DNA of 64,000 bases, taken from the NCBI GenBank assembly GCA_032988165.1, contig JANTQF010000047.1:1-64000 (forward strand). The letters run 5' to 3'. The translations under genes were made by a program, and so were the position numbers. A model generated the notes under the pieces. That model did not search any database and was not told the DNA's origin. It saw only the letters and a program-made list of their open reading frames with translations. Numbering within the stretch: position 1 is the stretch's first letter; the number at the start of each line of letters is the position of its first letter. Shown piece after piece: positions 22,736 through 33,628 of this stretch. This DNA is from Emmonsiellopsis sp. PD_33 (taxonomy: Eukaryota; Ascomycota; Eurotiomycetes; Onygenales; Ajellomycetaceae).

Positions 22736-25155
22736 CTACCCTCTAACCCCCTTCAACATCTCCCACCCCACACTACCCCCCCTCCCCTCGCGCTCCGTAA
22801 CCTCCTCAACAGCCTTGACCAGATCGAAGCACACCTTCTCACTAACCACACTATCCCCCTTATAAGCCTCATGCTTCGCGACAAACTCGCGAATCCACTT
22901 CGCATTCGTCCACAGACTCCCATCCGCCCGCCGCCGGATAAACTCCAGATACGTCGCGAGCTGACACCGCGTCTCGACGTCCACGTTCACGCTGTTCAGG
23001 TACGATTCGACGAGCGGGATGAGACCGGGGAAGCCGTCGGGTTTGTCTTCTTCCTGGCTGCCGTTGATGATCTCGGCGATGGTCATGGGGGCGTATTCGG
23101 ATTCGATGGGGCGGAGGTGTGGGGTTGAAGGGGTGGAGGAGGAGGGGGACGGGGTGCCTGTTGTAGAGGGGCTCCTGCTGCCGCTGGTTCCGTTGTGCTG
23201 CTGGTGGCGATGCCGGGGGATACGGTGCGGGAAGGGGTCCTTGCGGAAATAGAATTTCTGCGTGTTAACGGCGTCCCGCGCGTGCGCGGTTTCCATGTTC
23301 TCTGTCGTGCGCGGGATGGGGATGTAGAAGTTTAGATCGAAGCTGAGAATTGCTCGGGTGATGAGGACCATGAAGATGCTGAATGCGGCGTTCTCGAAAT
23401 CTGTAATTTGTATTTCCATGGGTCTGAACTCGACGCGCCAGCCGATGTCGTTGTCTGCGGGCGGTGGCTTGAAGCGGATATGTTGCCAATTTGTCGATTG
23501 GAGGTTCTCGAAGTGGTCGGTTTTCGAGAGGTCGAGTTCCTTCAGGTCTTCTGCGAAGATTACGATTGGGTCGCGGATGAAGAGATGCGCGAAGTGCGTG
23601 GCGAGGAGGTCGTCCATGCCGCTGTCTAGAAGGCGTTTCTTAATGTCTGGGTCGACGATGAGGTCGGGATCCATGTATTCCGGGCGCAGACGGGGGTCTT
23701 GCGAGATGTAGGTGGAGTTTGAGGCGTAGCGGGATTTCGGGATGCGCCAGCGATCGTTTTTCAGGGGCTTGTTAATTGTCAGATAGGTGATTATTTCATA
23801 AATATAATTTCAGGACCTACCTTTTCTCCCAATTCCTCTGCTGTGCGACAGTCCACCGCATTGCCGATTTGGTTCCATCGTACATCGGTATCAACCAAGA
23901 ACCCCTTATAAATCGGCGTTGCCGCTGTCAAGGCCAGCATAATCGGCCCCAGCGGGCTCAGCTGATCATACAGCTTCCTCCCCTCGGTAATATTCATGCA
24001 CTGGAAGGTAATCTGCAGACAGCAGCTTCCCATGCCAAAAGCCATTGCGTCCATATACACATGGTTCTGCTTCACCGCACCATTTCGCACATCGTCATCC
24101 TCAGGCCAGGTATGGAGGTCGTAGTCCACGGTTGGATCGTTGAACGGCCAGGGGGTATTCTTGTCTCGGAAGACAGGGACGTTAAGTTCGACCTTGCGCC
24201 CTCTCCTTGATCGGATGTTTGCAGCCAGTGTGGGGAAGCGGATGTGCGGGTTCGCGATTTCGTCGGGGACGAATTGCGAGCGGAGCGCGTTGCCGGAGAG
24301 CGGGTACAATGGCTGGATGAAGTCATCCTTGGTGCCTAGTCGGGGGAATGTGGTGAGAGTGATGGGGTATTCGTTGGGGGCCATGTGGTTTTTCGCGATA
24401 ACTCGTCTGGTGCCCAGCTGTCAGTGGTTGCTTGCTTGCCCTTGGGAATGTACACGACGCACCTCCATTTCATATTCGACTCCACCTTCAAGAGATCCTT
24501 GAATCCGATCCCCCATGGTTGTCCAGGGGTAGCTTCGAGCATGAAACGGCCGAATTCCGGGTGGAATTTGGGGAGGGGTTCCTTTCTATCGGAGGGAGAG
24601 TGGTCAGCGCAATGCGACAATATCGTAAGCAGGGCGTAGGGGTATTTACATTCCCTGCAAACCCTCCACAAATTTTCCATTCGCCAATTCCTCCTCCTTT
24701 GCGAGTGATTCCAAGATCTCCGCCTGGCAAAGCGACAGGCGCACTTTTTGGCCCTCCTCGTCAACGGCTACGACGAGATACTCAACCTTTTGGCAAAACA
24801 GATAGTTAGCATAGCCGGGAAAAACAGAATAGATTAGCAGAGCATACCTCGTCCCCCCAAAGCAGGGCATCCCGCTCCTTTCCCTTCGCCTTGTTCCAAA
24901 TGGCCAAAAGTTGCTGAGATGGGCGTCAGTCTGGATCTTTCGTCGCAAGCAAAGATGCGGATATCTCCCCGAGGCAGCGTACTTCAATTCCCCATTCCCT
25001 GACCTGTTTCGCATTCTTCTTCGCTTCCGGCCAGGCCAGCGGTGTGCCAAGCGCTCTGTAGGACAAAATAGAAAAAGAAATCAGTAAGAATGGTGGCCCA
25101 AATGCGCGGGGTAGTGGTGGGGGTTGAGGGGGAGATTTTCGTACAGCAGGCCCAT
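22736..25155 (-). CDS. gsh1: Glutamate-cysteine ligase (gamma-glutamylcysteine synthetase)
   Basis: First, rate-limiting step of glutathione synthesis: ATP-dependent joining of L-glutamate and L-cysteine in the cytosol. Seven exons: 25,145-25,155; 24,983-25,055; 24,848-24,913; 24,650-24,786; 24,463-24,585; 23,821-24,406; 22,736-23,767; total 675 aa, close to yeast Gsh1 (about 678). The first exon is only 11 nt; splicing to the next restores MGLLALGTPLAWPEAK, typical of fungal GCS. Further family signatures: GDEVEYLVV, FHPEFGRFMLEATPG (about 105), AFGMGSCCLQITFQ (about 260) and IGWRVEFRPMEIQ in exon 7. A low-complexity Ser/Thr/Pro insert lies near residues 520-545. All junctions use GT...AG and keep phase. 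The gene converges on the vWA gene; its promoter is the 1.4-kb spacer on the right. Confidence 0.95.
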
Positions 25156-25798
25156 GGCGGCAAACCGGTGGTCATATAGCTGCCCGAGATGAGGAGCAGA
25201 GGAGGATCTGGGGGAAGACTCGAGGAGAGGAGGAGAGGATGTATTTAGGAATAAATATACGGGCTCCTAGGCCCAGGGGCAGCACAGAACAGGATGTTAT
25301 GGGCCGCGGTGGAATTTTGCGGCGAGATGAGGGCGGAAACAAAGCCGGCTGGGCGAGGTTGGAGGCAAAAGATGCGTCTGGCTGGGGAAAAATACGACAC
25401 ACAGACTCAACGGCCGCGGGGGACTCGAGATTGCTTATATAGAGGGGGGGATTCTCTGGCCGTCATCATGATGTCCTAGTCTCGTCCGTGTTCGCTAGTT
25501 GTTTGGTCCTTGGGTTGAGGTGGGGGTTTGTTCATGGCTGAGGGGCTGCTTTTTGCTTTTTCTTGCTTTTCCCGCTGGGGAGGGTAGATAAATAATAAAT
25601 ATCTCCAATTATTATCAGATATATTATGCTGTGATGGAATTATTATTTAATATGAGCAGGAATGGGAATGTTTTGTTCTGAGTTGTTGTAATTATTTACT
25701 TCTTCTCTTGTCTATGTATCTCAACATGGTTATAGATCAGTATCCCGCTTGATGAAAACACAACCAAGTTGAACTCGACAGTCTCCAACCGTCCTTAG

Positions 25799-25806
25799 TT
25801 ACGTCA
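25799..25806 (-). promoter_or_regulatory. bZIP/CRE-like site upstream of gsh1
   Basis: TTACGTCA (TGACGTAA on the gene strand), about 645 bp before the gsh1 ATG. It fits ATF/CREB- or AP-1-type bZIP factors, which control glutathione genes in fungi. An 8-bp match is weak evidence by itself. Confidence 0.3.
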
Positions 25807-25840
25807 GACACAGCTCATGCAGGCTGCTTAGCATCATCAG

Positions 25841-25893
25841 TCAATCAATCAATCAATCAATAACCCAGTCAACCAGTCAACCAGTCAACCCAG
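25841..25893. repeat. (TCAA)n followed by (CCAGTCAA)3
   Basis: Five to six TCAA units then three tandem CCAGTCAA units in the gsh1 upstream spacer. Confidence 0.8.
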
Positions 25894-26544
25894 CTCCATG
25901 CCACTACTGCACCGTACGTAAATAGCCAGCCAGGTATCTATTGGACAGCCTGGACACCGGGCAGATAGCCGTCCCGAACACAGCTTGATTACTCTGATTA
26001 TTATACGCTTGCATTTGCATTTCTTATTTCTGTTACTCTATCCATCCATCTAGAATACTATTCTAGCGGCTGTGGATTTCTCCGCTTCCTGCTTATAAAT
26101 CAGCCCTCGGATCGGGGTTTGACACGGGAAATAAGACAAAAATGACAAAAAAGAAAAGCAGATGCTGTTGGGCGGTGTTTTCCGTGTTCCGCTTCTAACC
26201 CGTACTGCGGTGATGGTGTTCGGGGTTTATATACGCTCCGAAGCCCAGGATCATGTTGCGATGAGTCGGGGAACGCGGGAAGGTTGGAAGGTTGGCCAGA
26301 AAATGAAACTGCCGTTTGCTTGTCTTGGGCATCTAATATATGGCGAGGAGGCTTTTCTGCTCTCTCTCCGTGTGCTGATGATAAATATCAGGACTCTCTG
26401 TTCATCCCACGTCCTAAACCCCCCCTCTCCTCTGTTATACAGCAGCCGCGGCGAAACCAAGAGTGTGCTGGTACAGTATAGTACATTAATCAGGACAATT
26501 CCATTCCATTCAGCCCCTGGTGTATATAAGATAACAAAAACCAA

Positions 26545-27012
26545 TCAATTGCTCCTCTCGCCGTTCTTGGCCGCCCGTAGCTCATCCATCTTCGCAACCC
26601 GCAGCTTGAACTCCTCGTACTGGCATTTCTCGTACGTGTGTCTCTCGTTCTACTCCGTCACACGGTAATTGTCAGCATCTCGCATCCAGCATCCAGCTTG
26701 CGTATTGACGGGCTGGGGGGTAGAAGGACTGCCGTACCTCGCATTTCCATGGCAGATAGTACTCCTCGTATCGACATCGGTTCAGCGGGATGAGCAGGTG
26801 TGCGCAGCTATCTCTGTAGGCGAGGGGCAGACGGGCCTGCGACATTTCCTCTCTGGTCGCGACTGTGGGCAGAACGGATGCATTGGGTCAGTGTGCGGGT
26901 AATGGATCGGTCGACGGGCGTGTTTGGACGCTGTTGTCGACGGTCGGGGACAGACAGAGCAATACTCACGCTTGACCTCGCCAGCACTCTTGGCAGCCTC
27001 TCCGTGGGCCAT
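26545..27012 (-). CDS. NADH:ubiquinone oxidoreductase subunit NDUFB7 (B18)
   Basis: Accessory subunit of mitochondrial complex I, on the intermembrane-space side. Three exons: 26,970-27,012, 26,738-26,862 and 26,545-26,649, giving 90 aa. The spliced protein has the twin CX9C (CHCH) fold signature: C-x9-C in SCAHLLIPLNRC and C-x9-C in KCENERHTYEKC, the disulfide pattern used for Mia40-dependent import. It also has the family sequence LPLAYRDSCAHLLIPLNRCR and a charged C-terminus. Introns are GTGAGT...CAG and GTACGG...TAG, phases 1 and 0. No presequence, as expected for a Mia40 substrate. Divergent from mbp1 with 420 bp between start codons. Confidence 0.93.
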
Positions 27013-27432
27013 GGTTGTAGCTCTGGACGGCCGGCGTGTATCAGAAGCGGCGTGGTGGAGGGATATCAATTGATATCAATTAATTGTTGTGAATCGTCAT
27101 CTCGTCGTTGTCCTTGGGTGCAAAATGCGGCTCTGCGGGCTCGGCGGCCGGCGCTTTTTATTCCGAGACCCGCCAACCACTTTACGCGATTTGCAGCCCG
27201 GCGCGTCTCCGGCTCGAAACACCAGACATCCGCGACGACGACGACGACGGAGATATCGCCTCTCTCTCTCGCCGCTGCTGGAGGTTCTGTGCGCTGCTCC
27301 GGGCCCGCGGAATGGGATCGCTGGCTGTGCCTTGTCTGCTGTTGTTTTGCCCTGCTCTAATGTGACCGTCCCGCGTCTCTCCTGACTCCTACTCCCACCC
27401 CCCCGTTCATTGATTGGTCCCAACCACCCATC
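27013..27432. promoter_or_regulatory. Divergent promoter of the NDUFB7 and mbp1 genes
   Basis: 420 bp between the two ATGs. Near the complex I gene is a tandem GATATCAATT GATATCAATT (about 27,062-27,081). ACGCGA at 27,184-27,189 and GCGCGTC/CGCGTC motifs around 27,201 and 27,370 resemble the ACGCG core bound by MBF, the complex that the mbp1 product would form, so autoregulation is possible. Confidence 0.45.
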
Positions 27433-29727
27433 ATGGCCGCTGCAAACGCTTGGGGCAACAAGATCTACTCGGCCACCTACAGTAGTGTGAGTGTCGCCGT
27501 CCCTCCCTGACCTTGTGCTGTGTTCGCGCACCATCCTGACCTGCCCCTGCTGCCCCTAGGTGCCCGTCTACGAGTTCAAAGTCGGCGCTGACAATGTCAT
27601 GCGCCGCCGTTCTGACGACTGGATCAATGCCACGCATATCCTCAAGGTTGCCGGCCTGGACAAACCCGCGAGAACCCGCATTCTGGAGAGGGAGGTCCAG
27701 AAGGGCGTCCACGAGAAGGTGCAGGGAGGCTATGGGAAGTACCAAGGTATACATCGATAGAGCGCTTTGCGTGCTGGCGAGTGTGAAGTGCAGGGCTAAA
27801 CAAGGGGCTAGGAACATGGGTGCCACTTCCTGATGGCCGTGACCTGGCCGAGCGGAATGGGATTCTCGAAAAACTACGCCCGATTTTCGACTTCGTCCCT
27901 GGTGACAGAAGTCCCCCCCCGGCCCCCAAGCACACAACCGCCGCATCGTCCAGACCGAGAGCGCCCAAAGCTGCCGCGTCAAGCCGCAGGCTAGTTTCTG
28001 AGGACGTCTCGTTAACCCCCGTGAAACCGCACGGTCTACCACCCCAAACAAGTTTTAGTCAGGATACGCATTTTTCTGCCGTGAACCAGACGTTTAATGA
28101 CGATGAGTCTGTCGCGCAAGCGAGTCTTGAGTCGTCCTCGATGATTGCCGAGGAAGATATGGCCCCGATGTCTGTCCAGTCGCGGAAACGCAAGCGGGGT
28201 TTGAATGAGATCAATTTGAGTATTATCGAACAACAGCATATTATTTACGGCGATCAGTTGTTGGACTATTTTATGACCGTAGGAGATGCTCCTGCCACGA
28301 CAAAAATACTCCCACCCGAGCCGCCGGCCCATTTTCAGGTGGATAGGCCGATTGATGACCATGGAAACACTGCTCTCCATTGGGCATGTTCCATGGGCGA
28401 TATCGATATTGTCCGAGACTTAATAAACCGTGGCGCCAATATAAAAGCTTTATCTAATCATGACGAGACGCCCCTCGTCCGCGCTGTGTTGTTCACAAAC
28501 AATTTCGAGAAAGGAACGATGCAGGATCTGGCAGATCTCTTACAAGATACCATCACTTTCAGGGACTGGTTCGGCGCGACGGTATTTAACCATCTCGCTG
28601 CAACGACTAGGAGTAAGGGCAAATGGAAGAGCTCGCGGTATTACTGCCAGATCTTGATGGAAAAACTAAATGACGTCCTCCCCCCTCATCAAATATCCCT
28701 CCTCCTCTCTTCCCAGGATTCAAATGGAGATACAGCCGCTCTGGCTGCTGCAAGAAATGGATGCTACAAGCTAGCTACCATGCTGTTATCTCAATGTCCT
28801 GATGCCGGTGGCATCATGAACAAGGCCGGAGAAAGCGCAAATGCTATTCTTCGAACGATTTCCCGTCGCCATAAGGATAATCCACCGCCGCCGTCGTCTG
28901 TTACCCATCACAGTGTGGCTGACCTGGACCACCCCGAACTGAATAATATCCATGATAACGGGACCGTTACTCGACCAGCCACCAGCTCTGGAGTTACTGC
29001 ATCGCTGCTAACAAGGATAGGATCTATTGTCGATGAAGCTAGCAGGAAATTAGCCCTAGCGTACGGCGATACAAAGTGGCCGCCCCAGGGGGCCGAAGAC
29101 ATCACCAACCCCCAGGGTCTATTCGAGCACGTCGAATCTGACCGAGAAAACATTCGCAAACAAACCGCCTCGCTAGCAACAAAGGAGAACGAAACCGAAG
29201 AGCTGGAAGCCAAACTCGACCGCTTCAACAAGATAAAGCGAGACTACGAATCCCTCCTCGAACAAATCCAGCAACTCCGCCTTCTCAAACGGTTCCAAGA
29301 CGCCGGTGCCACTACCGCCTCAAGCCCAGATTCACAGCAAACACCTCGCAAACCCCAAGACATACCGCAACTCTATCAAGTAGCCCGCCAACTCCTTGAC
29401 GCCCAGCAGGCACGCAAACAGGGACTACGCGACCTCATACAACAACGCGCAGATGCCGGTGTGAGTACGAAGCTAGATGTCCATCGCAAGCTTGTCTCGC
29501 TTGCTACGGGCCTAGGGGAGGATGAGCTGGATCCGATGTCTAGCGAGCTAGCGAATACGCTAGAGTTTGAGCGGGCGAACGAGAAGACGGCGGATGGGCT
29601 GGTGGGTGAGGGTGACGGTGGAGTGGTGGATTCGGAGCAGATGGGAGTAGGGGTGGAGATGGGTATTGACGCGAGCAGACGTGGCTCTATCGTGATGCCC
29701 GATCTTGATCGAGGTATAACCAGCTGA
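27433..29727 (+). CDS. mbp1: MBF transcription factor subunit Mbp1/Res-type (APSES plus ankyrin)
   Basis: Three exons: 27,433-27,486, 27,560-27,746 and 27,812-29,727, about 718 aa. Residues 19-95 form a KilA-N/APSES DNA-binding domain (VYEFKVGADNVMRRRSDDW, then WINATHILKVAG and GTWVPLPDGRDLAER); it is split by both introns and joins perfectly when they are removed. A basic stretch RKRKRG (about 205) may be a nuclear signal. Ankyrin repeats lie at about 260-305 (DDHGNTALHWACSMGD) and 380-420 (DSNGDTAALAAARNG). A charged coiled coil at about 515-570 precedes the C-terminus. This layout is that of Mbp1/Swi4/Res1/Res2, which drive G1/S transcription from ACGCGT boxes with a Swi6/Cdc10 partner. 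The sequence does not discriminate firmly between Mbp1 and Res2 names. Confidence 0.92.
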
Positions 29728-32440
29728 TAATTACGGCTGGAGGGTGTGTGTGTTGGAGTAATGGAATGAGTTGAGGTCGGTTGGTCTTGGTTTTTTTTTT
29801 TCGTTTTCAATTTCTCCCGGCCCTCGCAATGTTTACCCCCGTATATTCCATTCCTCTCAAATCCCAACGGAAGCTAGACTCACCCACCGCTCACAATTTA
29901 ATCCTACTCTATACTTCTACATCTACCTGACATGGCATGCAACGCGCCAGCGCCATCTCAGCCAGTCAGGCCGTTACTCGTGTATCTTATTTATACCTAC
30001 CTACCTACCTCCCTACCTACCTACCACATTCTGCCGAATTCCTTCCTCCCCTCGCGCTCCCAGCCATCTCTTTTCCTTTCTACCCCCGATACCACTCTCA
30101 ACAACATACCCTACCCTACCTACCTTACCCCTCATCCCTATACTATACTATACCCGTACCCCAAACTCCGCAGCCCGCACGCAAATCGCGAAATTGCTTG
30201 TAATGTACTGTACCTGTCTATCTATCTCCTTTGCTCGGTTGATTTCCGGTTTTTTTTCCTTCTGATCCCGGGAGGATAACTACACTGCAGTATACTGCAC
30301 TGTATGGACTATATCATGCCGCAGGGGATACATATTCCATAATGTGATGTGATGGTGCTTGTGTGCTGGGGTTTTATGTGTCTTTGGCTGGTAGCTTGTG
30401 TCTTTTATATTATGTTTATGTTTATGTTTATGTTGTGTGTGTGTATAGTAGGGTTGCTACCTAGGTATTCATTCTATTTTTTTTACTCAGTTGTTTCTTA
30501 GATACTATTCTATCCATATATTTAAAAGAAAGAAACCAACAAAAAAAAGACAAAAGACCTCTCTTCCCTCTTTTTTACCCCTCTGATCTTCTATACCTTC
30601 TTCTATTTCCAGTTTCTACTCCCACCTCCTCAACAACTAAACCTGCGATCTTTTTGTCTTGCCTCCTCCTGGTATTTCCTGTAGTTTACACATATGTAAT
30701 GTAGTATGAATGGAGATTTTAAGGTTAAGGTTAAAAATTTGATTTTAAAAGATGATTAGATTTAATTAGCTAGTTATTTAGTTAATAAAGCTTGCTCTGA
30801 AGTCCTTAGAGTAGGAATGAATGGAATGAATAGGTGTTATATGTCTAAATGAGACTATAATGAATTCAAATGCCTTGAATCTATATGCAGAGGGGAAAGT
30901 AGATGGATAATGATGTATAAATTAATGAATTTTTCTTATAGATGGTCATTATGGTGTATAGTCTATGGTTTTTACTGGCTGGCTGTTGTTAATCTAGGGG
31001 CATTCATAAGATAGCTATGATGAATAGTTAGGGGTAAGAGTGTTAATAATGGGGGGGGGTTTGTAGATAGATAATCTGGTTGTGTAGTTGGAAATACAAT
31101 ATATAATAGCCGTAACCAGTCCACTTCCAAGCATCCAATGCTGATGTAGAGTGGACATGCATGAACTGACTGACTAAGTAATGGTTTGAAGGAAAAGGGT
31201 CCTACAAACACATGATGGTTGTTAACATGCAAGGTTTTTATAGGTAAGTTAGTTCTTATGTTATTAATATAGCAGAGGTAGGGTAAGGTAGGGTAATCAG
31301 GAGACAAGGATAGTGTAGAACACTGTCTGACACAGCGGAGATTAAAAGAAAGCTCTAAAACCCCCGAGGGACAGAAAAGCTATGAGGATTTTATTTAGTA
31401 TGTATTTAACCAGTCCAACCACGTAGTCTATTTATGTCCCTTGTGCTATGCACTGTGTTATTATCCGATGCCGCCGTGCGACATTGGGCAGGTAGGTAGG
31501 CAGTTAAGATGGAGTACGTGTTGTAGATGTCCGTTCCCGGCATATTTACCCACCACATAAGGGACGATTGGCGGGGTCGCGAGTCGCGGGCAAATCAGGA
31601 CTCATCGAGGGCGCAAAACTCCCAGCTGATAGGGCAGAGTATGGGATGGGATGGGGACGTGGACTGTACGACGCAGGAGATAGATGGCTGTGTAACCAAC
31701 CACCTGGGATGGGAGACGCGGGAGAATAATAACGGATATGTTGTAGCTACGTAAGTGTACATTGTTTCGAAACATGCCGCCGTTGAAACAGCGGGTATTA
31801 GTTAACAACTCCATTTCAAACGCTTGTTGCGGGGTGTATGTAGTTTAGTTGGCCATTGCAGGTGCGGAGAAAACGAAACAAGCGCATCAGACAAAAGGTC
31901 GCCAGAAAGCCAAGGAAGCAAAAAATAGCACACGGATCTGCCCATGCGTGTTTCTTCACGCCATTGGAGCCAGGTGGCCGGCGCGGTGGCAGCAGAACAG
32001 CGGACGGCGCGGTGATTGGAGCGACGCATTGCAGCCGGGGCTTGTCAGGCCGGTGATGGCTGGGCGGTTGGGTGTGACATGCACGGCGATTGGCGGGGGC
32101 TGGCCAGCAAGCGCCGGCCAGCGAGGATGGGCAGAGGCGGGCTGGGGAGGGCGAGGGATTGGGCGGTGGGATTGGATGGGAGGTGAGGGGAAGCTGGAGT
32201 GTCAGGGGGCTGATATCTCAGCTGGATGCAGATGTTGATGTCTACGAACATGTCTGTCTTCATCGCTGGTGGTTGATATCGGAAATAAATACAGGGGCAA
32301 CACTCGAGACGGTACATACCGGGCAGTACGGCGTGTGACGGCCGATACAGGGCAGCGCGGGCAGGCAATACACGGGCAGTACGCGAAATACGGTTTCAGG
32401 ACGGGGGGGCGTGATTTGCCACGCTAAGCCCGTTCGGGGC
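29728..32440. other. Spacer after mbp1
   Basis: No gene supported. Contains (CTAC)n near 29,996-30,026, (TATGTT)n near 30,411-30,434, a moderately AT-rich patch at about 30,700-31,100 that could be an old decayed repeat, and a GC-rich segment at 31,830-32,420 with repeated GGGCAGTACG-like words. ORFs here overlap on both strands and lack domains. Confidence 0.45.
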
Positions 32441-33628
32441 CAGCGCTGGCCCAACTTCAACCTCATCTCGACTTCTTCTTCTTCATCTTCTCCTCGTCTT
32501 CTCTTCGCTCTCTCGCTGCCATCCCGTCCCAACTCCCCGTCTCGTCGGCCCCCCCCATCCCTCTCTCCGCTTCTCGTCTTTCTGTTCCTCTTCTTCTCTC
32601 TCTCGCTCGCCTCTCCTTCGTTGACTGCCCCGTCCTCTTTTCTTCGCGCCAGCCAGTCGTCTTCGTCCCCCCTTTTGCCCGTCCCAGCGCCCCCTCCGTT
32701 GAAGCCCGCCCCATCGCTCCATCAGACCGCCAAAAGCCTCGTGTGACGGCGGAGACTGCTCTCGGATAGACCCCATTCGCATCCTATATTATTCCTATCG
32801 TGCCTTTTTTTGTTCGTTCGCGTCGCGCAGTCGGTTGAATCCCGCTCCATTTTTACGCTTAATACCTCCCGATCCGCCTTCGCCACCGCTCTCCACGCCG
32901 CTGTCTGCCGTTCTTCCGTGTTGTGGCTGTCTCCTGCTTGCTTTTGCTTCTCTTGCGCCTCGGTCGCTCCTTGTTGAGATTGCAGTGCAAATCTCTCCAT
33001 CCTTCGCTAGCCCGTTCGGACACGCTCGCACACAGCATCAGCCATCAGCCGCCAACCAACCACGCCACGGTCCCACCCGGTCTAGACAACAGCTATTTTT
33101 CTTCTCTGCTTCAACAATCGGACCCCAGGCCTCGCTCTTATTCACTCTTTCCTCCGCCGACCGAATCTATATTCACCTGTACATCTTTCTAATCTTTGCT
33201 GGTTCGCTTTGGATCTGGACCTTGTCTGCATTTGGCTTCTCTTGGTACGCTGCCACCGCCTGGATTCAGCCCACAGCTCCCAATACTAATAACAACCCCA
33301 GGACTCGTTTTCTCTTGTTTACGCATACATCTCAAACTCGTGGACTGCTCGACTCGGGCCATTGTAGTGCTCCAGCCTCGCTTGTTAGCAGCGTCCTCGA
33401 CTCATCTCTAATCTTTTAATTCACCACACAACACCCACCTCACGCGTGCTTACGACCCCAGTCTGGTCTCGAAGCTCCCCGTGAACTAATACACCTTCCG
33501 CATTCTTACAACCCGGAAGCTCCTCTGTACAGACAATCCCCTACCTTGGGTACTCTGTTACGTCCCTTCTCTACGAATACACGTCTGCATATATCTGCTT
33601 GGATTTTCTTTTTTCTGCTTCCACGACC
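32441..33628 (+). promoter_or_regulatory. Pyrimidine-rich leader/promoter of the 33.6-kb gene
   Basis: About 1.1 kb strongly enriched in C and T on the plus strand (CTTCTTCTTC and TCTCTCGCTC tracts), typical of a filamentous-fungal core promoter and long 5' UTR. It holds open frames of 111 and 194 codons (32,411-32,746 and 32,835-33,419), but their composition follows the C/T bias and they show no domain. Transcription start is not visible. Confidence 0.5.

Larger units (their letters stand above)
25156..26544. other. Spacer: gsh1 promoter side and 3' flank of the complex I gene
   Basis: About 1.4 kb, no gene supported; ORF 26,162-26,668 overlaps the last exon of the neighbouring gene on the other strand. 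Contains a bZIP-like site (25,799-25,806) and a cluster of short tandem repeats (25,841-25,893). Confidence 0.5.

Noticed and set aside
25837..25893. CRISPR-like short repeats
   Set aside because: Direct tandem microsatellites without spacers, in a eukaryotic genome.
26162..26668. 168-codon plus-strand ORF
   Set aside because: Overlaps the terminal exon of the complex I subunit gene on the other strand; shadow frame.
32835..33419. 194-codon plus-strand ORF in the leader
   Set aside because: No ATG at its start, composition reflects C/T bias, no domain.
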